Assembly (NCBI GenBank): GCA_016946835.1 | Contig: JACVTC010000024.1 | Location: 1,499,501 to 1,563,500, forward strand | DNA length: 64,000 nt | Source of the DNA: Neocallimastix lanati (nom. inval.) | Taxonomy: Eukaryota; Neocallimastigomycota; Neocallimastigomycetes; Neocallimastigales; Neocallimastigaceae | Reading direction: 5' to 3' | Part shown: piece after piece, positions 11,981 through 22,234 of the stretch | How the letters are laid out: each line of letters opens with the position of its first letter | Position numbering within the stretch: the stretch's first letter is position 1 | Made by a program: the position numbers and the translations under genes | Notes under the pieces: generated by a model | What the model saw: only the letters and a program-made list of their open reading frames with translations | Told to the model about the DNA's origin: nothing | Databases searched by the model: none

Positions 11981-12677
11981 ATTGAGATGTAATTTTTTTT
12001 ATATATATATTAACTTTTTTCTTTACATGAAATTAAAATTAATTATTAATATCAATCTCAGAAAAATATTTAAATGTCTATATATATTTTTAATATTCTA
12101 AATACATATATTTATTTTTTAAAAAAAAAATAATAATAATAATAAAATAAAATAAAAAAAATATAAAAAAAAAAAAAAGTTATATTATTTAATGTAAATA
12201 ATATATTAATATTATATATTTAAATTTTAAAAAATTGTCCTACAATTAAATTAAAATTTTTAAAAATTATGAAAAAAAAAAAAAACTTGAGTTGATTATT
12301 TTTTCTAAAAAAATTTTTGAAAATTTAATTAAAATAATTTATTTTGTAAAAATAAATTAAAGGAATATTAACAATCAATATATGATTTAAAAATGTTACT
12401 AAAAAATAATATTTTTTTATTTCAACTTATCTATATTTTAAAGTATTTATTTTTATATTTATGTTTTCTTTTATATATGAAAGTAACCATATTTTTCATA
12501 ATAAAATAATGTTATACAAATTTTATATAATAAAATTAAATTATTTGAAACTTTACTAAAATATTCATTTAATTAATCTATCAATTAATTAATTAATTAT
12601 TTATTTACTTATATATTTACTTATTTATTTAATTAATTATTATTTATTTATTTGTTTATTTATTTAATTAATTAATT

Positions 12678-12709
<32 letters not shown>

Positions 12710-13163
12710 TTTTAATTATTTATTTAGTTAGTTTATAAAACGATATTAAACTATTTTAAAATAAGTATTTTTAGGGTTAGAATATTTAAAAATAGTATGT
12801 TGTAAAATATATATAAACATAATATAAATGATATAAAACAAATATGTGTAGCAACATATTTGTATATTTAATAATAATTATTAAATATTAAATTTATATC
12901 TCTTTTGTCAATTGAAATAATTACTTATTCATATATTATTCAATATTTATAAATATATTATTCATTATAATATGAAATATATTAAATATATTAAATTAAA
13001 TAGTTAATTTCTTCTAAATATATATAAGAATATTATTATATATATATCCTAACTATGCATATTTATTTTAAAGTTTATATTAAAAATACATAATACTTCT
13101 ATATATTATAATATATAATATAATGAAATAGTTTTAGTTATTTTAATTATAATTATACATAGT
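11981..13163. other. AT-rich intergenic region upstream of HIR3
   Basis: About 1.2 kb of nearly pure A/T with tatttattta and aattaatta repeats. I find no open frame, RNA gene or clear mobile-element boundary. It must include the HIR3 promoter (minus strand, reading left from about 12000), but no recognisable element stands out from the background. Confidence 0.6.
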
Positions 13164-13519
13164 TGATATTATTTATTATATTCATATTTATTATATAATT
13201 ATATTCTTATATATTTAACTTTATTATTCTTATTTATATTTTAAGAATTATATAGTTATATTTATTATATTTATTATTTTAATATATATTTATTATATAT
13301 TATACTATACTCCGATATAATATATTTTAAATGTATATTTATTATTATTAATATATATTTAAATTATTATAAAGATTTCCTAATAACTACTCTTCTTTAT
13401 TGTAGTTTATAGAAGACCCTTGGTTAATTGGGTTTTATAAATTAAAATATATTAATAAAGGTTAATTAAATATAACGATACTATTAAAAATTAGTAGCAC
13501 ATAAAAGTCCCGCATATCA
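13164..13519 (+). repeat. Probable 5' LTR of Gypsy-0
   Basis: The right end is well placed: TCCCGCATATCA followed by AAAA and the PBS. The left end TGATATT at 13164 mirrors the terminal ATATCA, but no second copy is visible to prove it, so the length (about 356 bp) is uncertain. Confidence 0.4.
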
Positions 13520-13524
13520 AAAAT

Positions 13525-13543
13525 TGGTGGAGATATCGGGGAT
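13525..13543 (+). promoter_or_regulatory. Primer-binding site of Gypsy-0
   Basis: TGGTGGAGATATCGGGGAT lies 5 nt after the LTR end. TGG is the expected complement of a tRNA CCA end. The next seven bases fit an acceptor strand TATCTCC plus discriminator A. Gypsy-4 has almost the same PBS. The primer tRNA is not identified. Confidence 0.65.
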
Positions 13544-14017
13544 GTGCAATAGTGTTGTTATATTGTTTTAAAAAAAAAAAAAAAAAAAAATAAATTTGAG
13601 GATTAATTATACACATTAAATATTATATTTTATTTTTTTTATAATTGGTTATTGAGCTGAGATTGGTTATAATTAATAATAATAAATCATTAAATAACAC
13701 AAAACTAATTTAAATTATTAAAAGGATATATAATTAGAGACAACTGGGAATTCGGACCAGAATAAAAACGAACAAGTCTTTAATTTTCCTTTATATTAAA
13801 ATTATTAAAATAGGATTAGTTATAATTGTTTAGTAATAATATTTTAGTTGAATAGTAATAATAATAATTATATAAAAAAAATATATATATATATATAATT
13901 ATTCTATATATAGGATAATAATTATTTGTATATAATATTAATAGAGTTAGCAATAACAAAATAAAAGAGTAGAATAATAAATTATTTCACAATAGAATTA
14001 TAAAAAAAAAAAAAAAT

Positions 14018-14303
14018 AATACATATTTTCATATTTAAAAATAACTAGGAATAGGATATAAAATAAATAAAATAAAATAAATATAGAAAATGTTATTGGT
14101 ATTTATTATTAGTTATTAAACCAAAACGCAATAACGAATTAAAAAAAAAAAAAAAAAAAAAATACATATTTTCATATTTAATAATAACTAGGTATAGGAT
14201 ATAAAATAAATAAAATAAAATAAATATAGAAAGTGTTATTGGTATTTATTATTAGTTATTAAACCAAAACACAATAACGAACTAAAAAAAAAAAAAAAAA
14301 AAA
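14018..14303 (+). repeat. 143-bp tandem duplication in the Gypsy-0 leader
   Basis: Two copies, about 14018-14160 and 14161-14303, share ACATATTTTCATATTTAA, ATAACTAGG.ATAGGATAT, TGTTATTGGTATTTATTATT and CAATAACGAA, each ending in poly(A). They differ at a few positions, so the duplication is not brand-new. Confidence 0.85.
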
Positions 14304-14325
14304 AAAAAATATTTAACTTTCTTTT

Positions 14326-15382
14326 ATGAGAAGTAGTAGTAGTAGTAGTAGTAGTGAACATAATAATAGCATTAATAGTAGTACTAACAAAACCATGTCG
14401 GATACAAAGACTCTTCCAAGGATAGATGGTCCTCACAGAGACGCGGAGATCTGGCAGTTCCGGATCGAACAATGGTTTAAAAGAGAAGGGATAACTAACG
14501 ACAAAGATAAGTCTAGTTATATTATCTCTTCTGCAGAAGATGATTTGGTAAGAGTATTGAAAATGAAAGAAAATGAATTAGGTAAAACTCCCACATTAGA
14601 TGAATGTGGTGAAGTTATCAAAAAGAAATATTGGCGAGAGAATAAAAAGGAAGATAAACTTAGACAGTTCAAACGTATGACTATAGAGCCAAGAGAAACT
14701 GTCTACGATTTTAACACAAGATATTTGAATTTATATGATTTATTAGAAAATGAAGACAGAGCTTCAATTTCAGTCATTGACTATGAGAATGCTCTTAGAC
14801 CAAGACAACAAATATATGAGAAAATAGCAATGGAAGAATACAAATCATTAGAGGATGCATGTAGTCAAGCTGAAAAATATGAAAGCATTCTACAAGAATC
14901 TAATTTTTATAATAATAACAATAGTAAAAAGGAAAGAATGTATTCCAATAATTATAACAGAAATAATTATCATGATAATTCATTCTCTAATAATAATGGT
15001 TATAATTATAACAACTCTTGGAATAGAACTAGTGGTATAAACTCCAGAAACTCTAGGAATACTCCCACGAATATACCTCCCAATCCCATTCATAGAAATA
15101 ATCATAATATGCTAAATAATTTTATAATAATGGAATTAATAACCCATATAATATAAATAATAATTATTTAAATAATAGAAACAATAATAATTATAAAATT
15201 AACAACAATCAAATATCTAATAATGATGGAATAGATGACTTGGTAAATAGAATGCTGAGCTACAGATTAAAACATGTTATTTCTGTAACCAACCTGGTCA
15301 TCTTGTTAAGGATTGTGCCGAATTAGCCAAAATTAAGCAAGATCCAAATTATATAAATTATTTTAATTTACAAAAAAACTGA
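14326..15382 (+). pseudogene. Gypsy-0 gag (frameshifted)
   Basis: Capsid-like Gag. The likely start is ATG 14395 (MSDTKTLPRI), since the upstream (AGT)n Ser run is probably leader; an ATG at 14326 is also in frame. The first frame carries a Retrotrans_gag-like region (LRQFKRMTIEPRETVYDFNT) and an Asn-rich linker, then ends at 15156. A frameshift moves to frame 2, where a CCHC knuckle follows (CYFCNQPGHLVKDC, 15275-15316). That frame ends at TGA 15380-15382, just after a slippery heptamer. The same knuckle and downstream organisation occur in Gypsy-1, -3 and -4. Confidence 0.8.
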
Positions 15383-15405
15383 ATGATGGAAGAAGGCAAA
15401 CTTCC
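15373..15405 (+). promoter_or_regulatory. Putative -1 frameshift signal of Gypsy-0
   Basis: A_AAA_AAC in the gag frame (15373-15379), then an 8-nt spacer that includes the gag stop, then stem GGAAG (15388-15392), 8-nt loop, CTTCC (15401-15405). After a -1 shift the frame is open (LNDGRRQTS) and starts the pol side. The layout equals that of Gypsy-1, -3 and -4. Confidence 0.65.
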
Positions 15406-15779
15406 CTTAATCAAATTGCCACTTCTCCAGTAATAACTGCAGCAACATGGAACAATAATTACGATGCAATTATTGCTGCAGCAAAACGTAGTAGAGATGA
15501 AAAATATTCATCTCACCTAAGGCAAAAAGAAATTGTAAAAACAATAATAATATTAAAATAAATAATAACAATTACTATAACAATATAAATGAAAATAACA
15601 ATAACGATTTAAATATAAGTGATAATGTTAACAATAATATCTTATACAATTTACGAAATCGTAAAATTCTAAAATCAAATTTAAATAATAATATTAAGAA
15701 TAATATTAATAATAAAGGAAGCAATAATAATAATGAAAATAATATCAATAATTATAACAAAATATTATAATAAATATAA

Positions 15780-16380
15780 TAACACTCAAAAAAAACAAAA
15801 ATTATTTTATTTTTTATTTATTTTTTTTTTAATTATTTTATTAATTATATTTATTATAATACTATAAGCCGCAAGGGTTGATATAGTATTAATATTAAAA
15901 AAAGTTTTATTAAAAAATTAAGTTTTATTAACTAAACAAAATTAAAATAAAAAACACAAAGAAAAGAATATTTGTTAATAAGAATTTTACTCATATTTAT
16001 ATTTTTTTCAAAAGTTAAAGTTATTAAAAAATAAAAATAAAAGTTTCTAAAAAGTTCTTAAAAATCGAAAAATTTAGAAAAAATAGAAAACAATAGAATT
16101 AAGAATTTAATAGAATAAATTTTAATTAATTAAACACAAGAATTATCAAGAAATTCTAGTAATTTCTTGAACTATAAAGAATCTTCTAGATATTTTTTAG
16201 AATAAAACTATAAAATAATAATAAATGTGAATCGAACCCTAAGTAGTTTGATTCATGGTATTAGTTACTAACAACTATACCAGAAATAATATTTTTTAAA
16301 TTTAATTATTAGTTTTAAAACTTTATTGAAAAATAATACTAAATATTAAAATAATAAAATAATTGTAATTATTAATTCTG
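15780..16380 (-). mobile_element. Probable decayed LTR insertion with tRNA-like module inside Gypsy-0
   Basis: Non-coding block that separates the Gypsy-0 transframe region (ends about 15775, NLRNRKILKSNL) from its protease region (from about 16390). It carries a Pol III-like module in minus orientation (A box near 16282, B box 16228-16239), like the chromoviral LTRs elsewhere in the window. I could not find clean TG..CA ends or a TSD, so the borders are approximate. Confidence 0.4.
16219..16289 (-). other. tRNA-like sequence with Pol III A and B boxes
   Basis: Reading leftwards: A-box-like TGGTATAGTTGTTAGT starting at 16282 and B-box-like GGGTTCGATTC (16239-16229). The T-stem does not pair, so it is not a functional tRNA. 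Box spacing is tRNA-like. Confidence 0.6.
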
Positions 16381-16468
16381 TTATAATAATAATAATATTA
16401 ATGGAAAATTAATTAATAATAATTCAAGTAATTATAATAGCAATAATGATACATCCAACTTGACTACA

Positions 16469-16500
<32 letters not shown>

Positions 16501-16680
16501 TAATAAAAATAATAATAAAAATGACACATTGGAAAACAAAATTGACATAGATTCAGTGGAATTAAATATACTTGCATCTAATATTAGTAATAAATTTAAC
16601 GATAAAAATAATAGTACAAAAATATTGGAACAAAATAATAAGAAGGAAAAAACTACTAGGGAGGCCAAATCATTAAATTA

Positions 16681-18012
16681 TTAGAGGGTATTGAACCTTA
16701 TGATATTATAGAAGAATTACAAAATACCCCAGCAAATATTACTTTGGCCCAATTAATAGGTATAAGTAGTGCCCTACGTTCAAATATCACTAAAAGTTTT
16801 AAAAAGGTAAGAACTGAGGATGATGATGCAGTGGTAGGATGTGCAGAATATCATAATGATATAGAAGAATTTGAAATAGTAAATAATCCTACCCATTGCT
16901 ACGCTACAAGAGAAATTCAAGAACACGATATTGCTATAGTCAATGGTACAGTTAATGGTCATTCTGCTGCTGTATTAATTGATGGTGGTTGTAATACAAA
17001 TTTGGTAACCAGAAATTTTCTAAATAAAAATATTAAAAATTATACCATAGTTGGTTCTACTTCTGGTAGAGTGCATCAGACATTATCTAATACGGAAGAA
17101 CGTGTTTATGAAATGGTAAAATTAGAAGTACAAATTGGTACTCTAAAAATTAATGCAGTCTTTAGAGTATTTGATAATGATGACTCAATATTTGATATAA
17201 TAATTAATTTAAAAACACAAGCAGATTATAAATTATTAGCAGATGCAGATAGTAAATATTTATACGTAAAAAGTGGTATTAATAATGTTAATGGTGTGTT
17301 TACCTTTAGTGCGGTCCCATTGGTTCCTTTGGAAGATGTGCATGAACTTCATACACAGTGTATGTTTTGCTATATATTAGAGAATAATACTAGTATTAAT
17401 AATGTAATTAGTACCAATAAAATTAATACAACTAATAAAAATAAAATTTTGGAAGAATTAATCAGCAATATGGATATCAAAGATGAAAATTTTAAAAATG
17501 AAATTAAATCCATATTAACTTCATATTCAGATGTAATAGCTATATCTAGTGATGATTTAGAACCATCCAAATTGCTACCTCACCATATTGAATTACTAGA
17601 AGGTAGCAAGCCAATAAAATAAAAGGCATATAGGATCTCCCAGGTACAACTTTTAGCACTAAAAGAAGAATTAAAAAAATTAATAGACAAAGGATTAATT
17701 TCACCTTCTCATTCACCTTGGTCTTCACCTATTGTTTTAGTACCAAAGAAAAATGGTAGATGGAGACTGTGTATAGATTATAGGTTATTAAATAAAATAA
17801 CAAAAAAAGATGCTTATGCCATCCCTATAATTCAAGAAATTTTTGATGCATTGAAAGATGCAGTAATATTTTCTACTATTGATCTTTTTAGTGGGTATCA
17901 CCAGATACCCCTGTATGAAAGCGACCAAGAAATTACTTCTTTTACAACTAAATTTGGAAATTATTACTTTAAGGTAATGCCTTTCGGATTGACTAATGCT
18001 CCGGCAACCTTC
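16681..18012 (+). pseudogene. Gypsy-0 protease and reverse transcriptase N-terminal part
   Basis: Protease with LIDGGCNTN at the active-site position where the relatives have DTCAS, then RT. The reading frame from 16681 (LLEGIEPYDIIEEL) is broken by TAA at 17620-17622, where relatives encode KPIKQKAYRL (CAA to TAA). After the stop RT continues in the same frame: SPIVLVPKKNGRWRLCIDYR, STIDLFSGYHQIPL and VMPFGLTNAPATF. It is cut by the Copia-2 insertion before YxDD. Upstream (16390-16680) is an Asn-rich stretch in another frame. Confidence 0.85.
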
Positions 18013-18762
18013 TGTAAAGAGACTTAGTCTGATTGGGATACGTATACAAGGTTACACAGACTAAAGATTAGAATAACTAGGTTAGAAAAATTTTTACTCT
18101 GTATTTTATTTGTTATTTGGTTAGGGTTCTTTTATTATTAAAACAAGATAATTATTTTATGAATCAATAGATTATTTAATTAGAATATAATCCGAATAAA
18201 TAATTCATATAAAATTTATTTGGTAACACGTAATTAATGTAAAATAAAGAAACTTTGGTTTTTTAAAATTAAATTAATTTTATTTATTATTTATTGATAT
18301 AAAAGTTTAATAATAAAAAGTTCAATATAATTTTTATAAAATAGAAAGTCTTAATTATAATTTCTATAATAAAATTTTCAATTAAAGATAAATTGTCAGA
18401 GATAATTTGTCAATAATCTTTTTCCAAGATTAATTTAAAATAAAAACTAAACTATTTATATTTTTCCTAAACTATGTTTACATGGCTTATAAAATTTTTA
18501 CACTTTATTTCTATTATTAATTCCTAATCTAAATAAATTTTTATTTTAATTATTTAATAATAAATTGGATCCCTTATTTATTTTGTTTTAAGTTTTCTTT
18601 AATATTATCTAGATAATTAAAAAATTAAAATATTAATTATTTTGTAATTAATTTCCTAATCTAATAAGGGTATATTTTATATTTGATATATGTTATTTAT
18701 ATTTTAATAATTAAATTATAATAAAAATAATTATAAAAAATTCTAGTTAATTTTAGTTAACA
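18013..18762 (-). repeat. 3' LTR of Copia-2
   Basis: 750 bp in minus orientation, beginning TGTTAACTAAAATT (18762) right after a purine tract (TTTAAGGG) and ending CTCTTTACA at 18013, where it interrupts the Gypsy-0 RT codons (NAPATF). The ends form a partial inverted repeat (TGTTAA/TTTACA). An inverted repeat CTTAGTCTG..CAGACTAAAG lies near its left end. The partner LTR would be right of the window. Confidence 0.75.
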
Positions 18763-18785
18763 CCCTTAAACTTTAAATGTAAATA

Positions 18786-19920
18786 TCATACTTTTCTTGA
18801 GAATTCATCCATGAATGCAATAAAGTATTTTTTATTATTAATAAATGAATTGTATGGACCTAAAATGTCTGAATGTATTATTTCTAATATTTTAGTAGCT
18901 TTTGGTGTTTTTCCTCCGTGTAATTTCCTTGACATTTTAGCTACTTTACATTCTATACATTTAGGAGTTTTTATTTGGTGTAAACTTAGATATTTGTTTA
19001 TATTTACTAGGTAATAATGACCTAGTCTTCTATGCCAAATTTCAAGGCTTTTTTCATCAACTTCATTTAAAGCCATAATATTTTTATCCTTTTCTTCAAT
19101 ATTTTTATTAATCTTGTAAGTATTTACTAAGAATTGATTATCATTTGTAGAATAATAAGTTCCTATATATACATTATTTGGACCCCATAAGTTAAATCTT
19201 CCATGTGTATAATCATCAGTGTCAATAATAACTCTATATCCTATTTTGGCCAGTTCTATTCCACTAATAAGATTTTTAGTTGCAGATTTTGAATATAATA
19301 CCCTGTCTAGTCGTACATATATTCCATTAATATAACATTCGTAAGTACCATATCCTTCGAAGCTACACATTGTCCCATTGGCACATCTTAACTTTATTTT
19401 GAAGTGAATAAAATTATTTAGCAAATTAAAATCGTTAGTTATATGTTCTCCAGCACCAGTATCATATAACCATTCACTAGTCTTATCATTTTCTTCATAA
19501 TAATTAGTGTTGTTTACATATAATTCCTCTTTTTTATTAGGAATTGTTATTTCTTTTGGAATAATAAAACTGTCATTCACGTATTCAATTAATCCAGAAA
19601 ATTTAACCTTATTGTTAATGTTTATTTCTTCTTGTTTTTCTATCAGTGTCCTTGCGTCTTCAAAATCAAAATTATCGTCATAACTACTGGCACTGTCTGG
19701 ATCAGAAATTTTACTTATTAAATGTAAAGACTTCTTTGGATAATCATTTAATGTGGTCTTTACTTGAAGCTTTTCTTGCCTCCCTTTATTATGATTTGAC
19801 TTCGTCTTCATATTATAAATGCAGTTTCTGGTAGAGTGTCCTTTAACTTCACAAATATGGCAATATGATTTACTATTATTGTTTTTGTTACTATTATCTT
19901 TATTATTATTGTTATATTGG
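18786..19920 (-). pseudogene. Copia-2 gag-protease-integrase fragment
   Basis: Ty1/copia polyprotein segment: CCHC knuckle CHICEVKGHSTRNC, protease WLYDTGAGEHIT, GAG pre-integrase WHRRLGHYYL with CIEC, and the start of the integrase core (IHSDILGPY, FIAFMDEFSRK). It stops abruptly, and 20-odd bases later the PPT and LTR follow, so most of integrase, all of RT and RNase H are deleted. Its upstream end at 19920 is the target site of LTR-G; the coding frame continues at 50698 on the far side of the nest. Confidence 0.88.
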
Positions 19921-19937
19921 TGTAACGAAATCTTCAG
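19921..19937 (+). repeat. LTR-G, left end (split by the 30-kb insertion stack)
   Basis: TGTAACGAAATCTTCAG is the start of a chromoviral-type LTR (compare TGTAACGAATCTTAAA in Chromo-1). Its remainder is at 50067-50693. The flanking TSD ATTGG occurs at 19916-19920 and 50694-50698. Confidence 0.8.
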
Positions 19938-20893
19938 TGGTAGACTCGGGGTTGACACTTAGATATTTAAAATCAAGCAGGGGGGAACGGGTATTACCCT
20001 GCTTTGATTTTAAATAAAAAAAAAAATAATTCTTTATTAAAAGTTATTTATTTTTTTTATTAATATAAAATTTTATTATTTAAAGTACAATTAATTGTTT
20101 ATAATTTAAGTAATTTTATAGAATTATTGAATTAATTTTATATCAATAATTCATTTTTGTTTTAATTTTTATAAATATAATAATATAATATTCAAATATA
20201 ATTTAATTAAAAATAATTATAAAATAAATATATAGAAAATAGTTTTTACTATTTTCTTTGATATTTTTAAGTTAAATAAATTGTTTTTAAAGATTAATAT
20301 AATAAATTTAATAATCTTTAATTATTTTAAATAATACTTGTAATTATTTTCAAAATAAAATAAAATTTTTATAATATTTAATTAATAAATTTGATAATAT
20401 TTAAATAATAATTTTTATAATAAGTAAAAATTTTTAATAATAATTTTTAATAATAAATTTAATTAATAATCTTAATAATTTTATAATAATATTTAATAGT
20501 TATAATATATAAATTTTTATAATAATATTTAATAATTTTAATAATTTTATAATATTAATAATTTATAATAATTTTTAGAATAATATTTAATTAATAATTT
20601 TAATAATTTTATAATAATTTTTATAATAATATTTAATTAATAGTTTTAATAGTTTAGTATCTTAAAAGTATAATTTTAATATTTACAATTGTATTTTAAT
20701 ATACATATATTTAATAATATAACAATAAAATAATTAATTAAAATTTATTTACATTATTTACAAGTTAAAATTAATTTATATCAAAATAAATTAAATTTTA
20801 TTATTAAGTTTAGGTTATCAAGAATATAGGAAAGTACAATTTAGTAAAGAATTATTAATAATAAAATAAAGGTTATTAATTCATTCTTTACCA
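19938..20893. mobile_element. LTR-H: 956-bp LTR-like insertion
   Basis: Starts TGGTAGACTCGGGG and ends TTCTTTACCA, with TGGTA/TACCA ends and a 4-bp TSD TCAG (19934-19937 and 20894-20897). It has no ORF. Near its left end is a GC-rich hairpin (19968-20015). Its right end (CATTCTTTACCA) is repeated, reverse complemented, at 63797, so this is a family. I infer a solo LTR or small non-autonomous element. Confidence 0.7.
19968..20015. other. Stem-loop in LTR-H
   Basis: TTTAAAATCAAGCAGGG pairs with CCCTGCTTTGATTTTAAA around a 14-nt GGGAACGGGTATTA spacer, with one bulged T. It is a rare G/C-rich patch in this AT desert. The function is unknown. Confidence 0.7.
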
Positions 20894-21569
20894 TCAGTGG
20901 TACAGAACTTTTCATTTATTTATTTTCAATAATAATATATTCTAATTAATTCTAATTAAACTTATTTATTTATTCCCGAATTTATCTAAATTAATTAAAC
21001 TCAACATTAATATTCTAATGTTTTTAAATATTAACTAAGCTCTCTTTTATTTTATTTTAAACCCCTTAACTAACTTAATTATTATTTAAACTTAAAACTA
21101 TTATATTAACAACACAGCTTAACACTAAATTAAAACACCCTTAATTTATTTTACCTTATTTTATTCTAAAATTTAATTTATAAAATTTGAGAGAGAGTTT
21201 TTTAATATTTTTTTGATTTTACAAGTTATTTATAGAATTTAATGAAGATTTTTAATTGGTTCAAATAAATTTTTAATTAATTAAAATAAAATAATGTATA
21301 AAAAATAATAAAATAATATATAAAAATAATAAAAATTAAAGTAAAAATAAAAGTAAAAGTAAAAATAAAAATAAAAATATAAAATAAAAATAAAATATAA
21401 GATAAAAATAATATAATAAAAATTAAAATAAAAATAAAGTAAAAGTAAAAATACAAATAAAAATTTAAAATAAAAATAAAGATATAAAATAAAAATAATA
21501 TAAAAAAAAATAAAAACAAATATAAAATAATAAATTCAATAATATAAGCAATATTAGATTGTTCCGTAT

Positions 21570-22189
21570 TGTAACGAATCTTAAAAAATTAGAAATTAGA
21601 ATGCTGGCATAGTGGTTAGTCACTATGACCTCAGCCTGAACCACTAGGGTTCGACTCACACCTTTACTAAAATTTTATATCATTTAAATTTTAAAGAATT
21701 TTTATACTTCATTTCTGTATTTGTTTCTGTATTTGTTTCTGTATAAATTTCTGTAAAAATTAACAAAAGAAATTCTTAGAAATTAATAGAAACAAATAAG
21801 ATAGAAATTCTATTTTAATTTATCTTTTATCATTATTTCTTTTAGATTCTTTTTAACCGAAAATAATCAATTTTTATGAAACTTTTTAATGATTTTATGG
21901 TTTTAAATTTTTATGGATTTAAATTTTGAAAAACTATAAATAGGAGTGAATTTCGCAGCCAAAAAAAAAAAAAAAAAAAAAAAATATTCTAAAAATTGTG
22001 TTTTTATTAATTATTGAATTAATTAATAAGTAATTCGAAATATTACAATAATTAATCTTTATAATTAATATTTTTAAATTTCTTAATTAATAAAACTATA
22101 TTTTAAAAAACCAAATTACTTATTAATCAAAAAGTGCTTACCTATTGTGTTACACTCTTTAAAACACGGATATTCCAATATTCGTTACA
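21570..22189 (+). mobile_element. Solo LTR of the Chromo-1 family
   Basis: 620-bp TGTAACGAAT..ATTCGTTACA with a 10-bp perfect terminal inverted repeat and a 5-bp TSD CGTAT (21565-21569, 22190-22194). It is nearly identical to the LTRs flanking Chromo-1 (57256-57868, 63186-63796) in the opposite genome orientation. It contains the tRNA-like module near its 5' end. Confidence 0.9.
21598..21665 (+). other. tRNA-like Pol III module in chromoviral solo LTR
   Basis: A box TGGCATAGTGGTTAGT from 21605, a perfect 7-bp CATAGTG/CACTATG hairpin around it, and B box GGGTTCGACTC (21647-21657). The T-arm and acceptor stem do not pair, so it is tRNA-derived and not a working tRNA. Confidence 0.7.
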
Positions 22190-22196
22190 CGTATCA

Positions 22197-22234
22197 AGAT
22201 GCCCCCGTTGAGTTAGGACTTCGTCCCTGAAGTC
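22197..22234 (-). promoter_or_regulatory. PPT and adjacent hairpin of Gypsy-1
   Basis: Minus strand: hairpin GACTTC-(AGGGAC)-GAAGTC (22217-22234), overlapping the last pol codons, then AACGGGGGCATCT directly before the LTR. Hairpin and purine tract recur in Gypsy-2 and Gypsy-3 at the same spacing. Confidence 0.75.

Larger units (their letters stand above)
13164..18012 (+). mobile_element. Gypsy-0: decayed Ty3/gypsy retrotransposon, 5' part
   Basis: Oldest layer of the nest and the only Ty3 element here on the plus strand. It has an LTR end (CATATCA at 13519), a primer-binding site, a leader with a 143-bp duplication, a broken gag, a gag-pol frameshift signal, and a protease/RT stretch. RT stops at 18012 where the Copia-2 LTR is inserted (GCTCCGGCAACCTTC, then TGTAAAG). 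Frame breaks in gag and pol and an in-frame stop show it is dead. Its right half is not in the window. The left boundary at 13164 is tentative. Confidence 0.65.
20898..22196 (-). repeat. 3' LTR of Gypsy-1, interrupted by a chromoviral solo LTR
   Basis: LTR sequence 20898-21569 is identical in layout to 27543-28216, and its last bases CA are at 22195-22196 after the inserted 620-bp LTR and its duplicated CGTAT. It contains a long (aaaata)n stretch that gives meaningless hydrophobic frames. Confidence 0.88.

Noticed and set aside
15780-16380. A clean solo LTR with TSD inside Gypsy-0
   Set aside because: I could not find matching TG..CA ends or a convincing duplication, so only an approximate block is reported.
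21277-21519. Phe/Ile-rich frames at 21277, 27922 and 49774
   Set aside because: Antisense of the (aaaata)n tract in the three Gypsy-1-type LTRs.
21598-21665. A functional tRNA gene
   Set aside because: A and B boxes are good but the T-stem and acceptor stem do not pair, and copies sit at a fixed place in LTRs; kept as a tRNA-like module.
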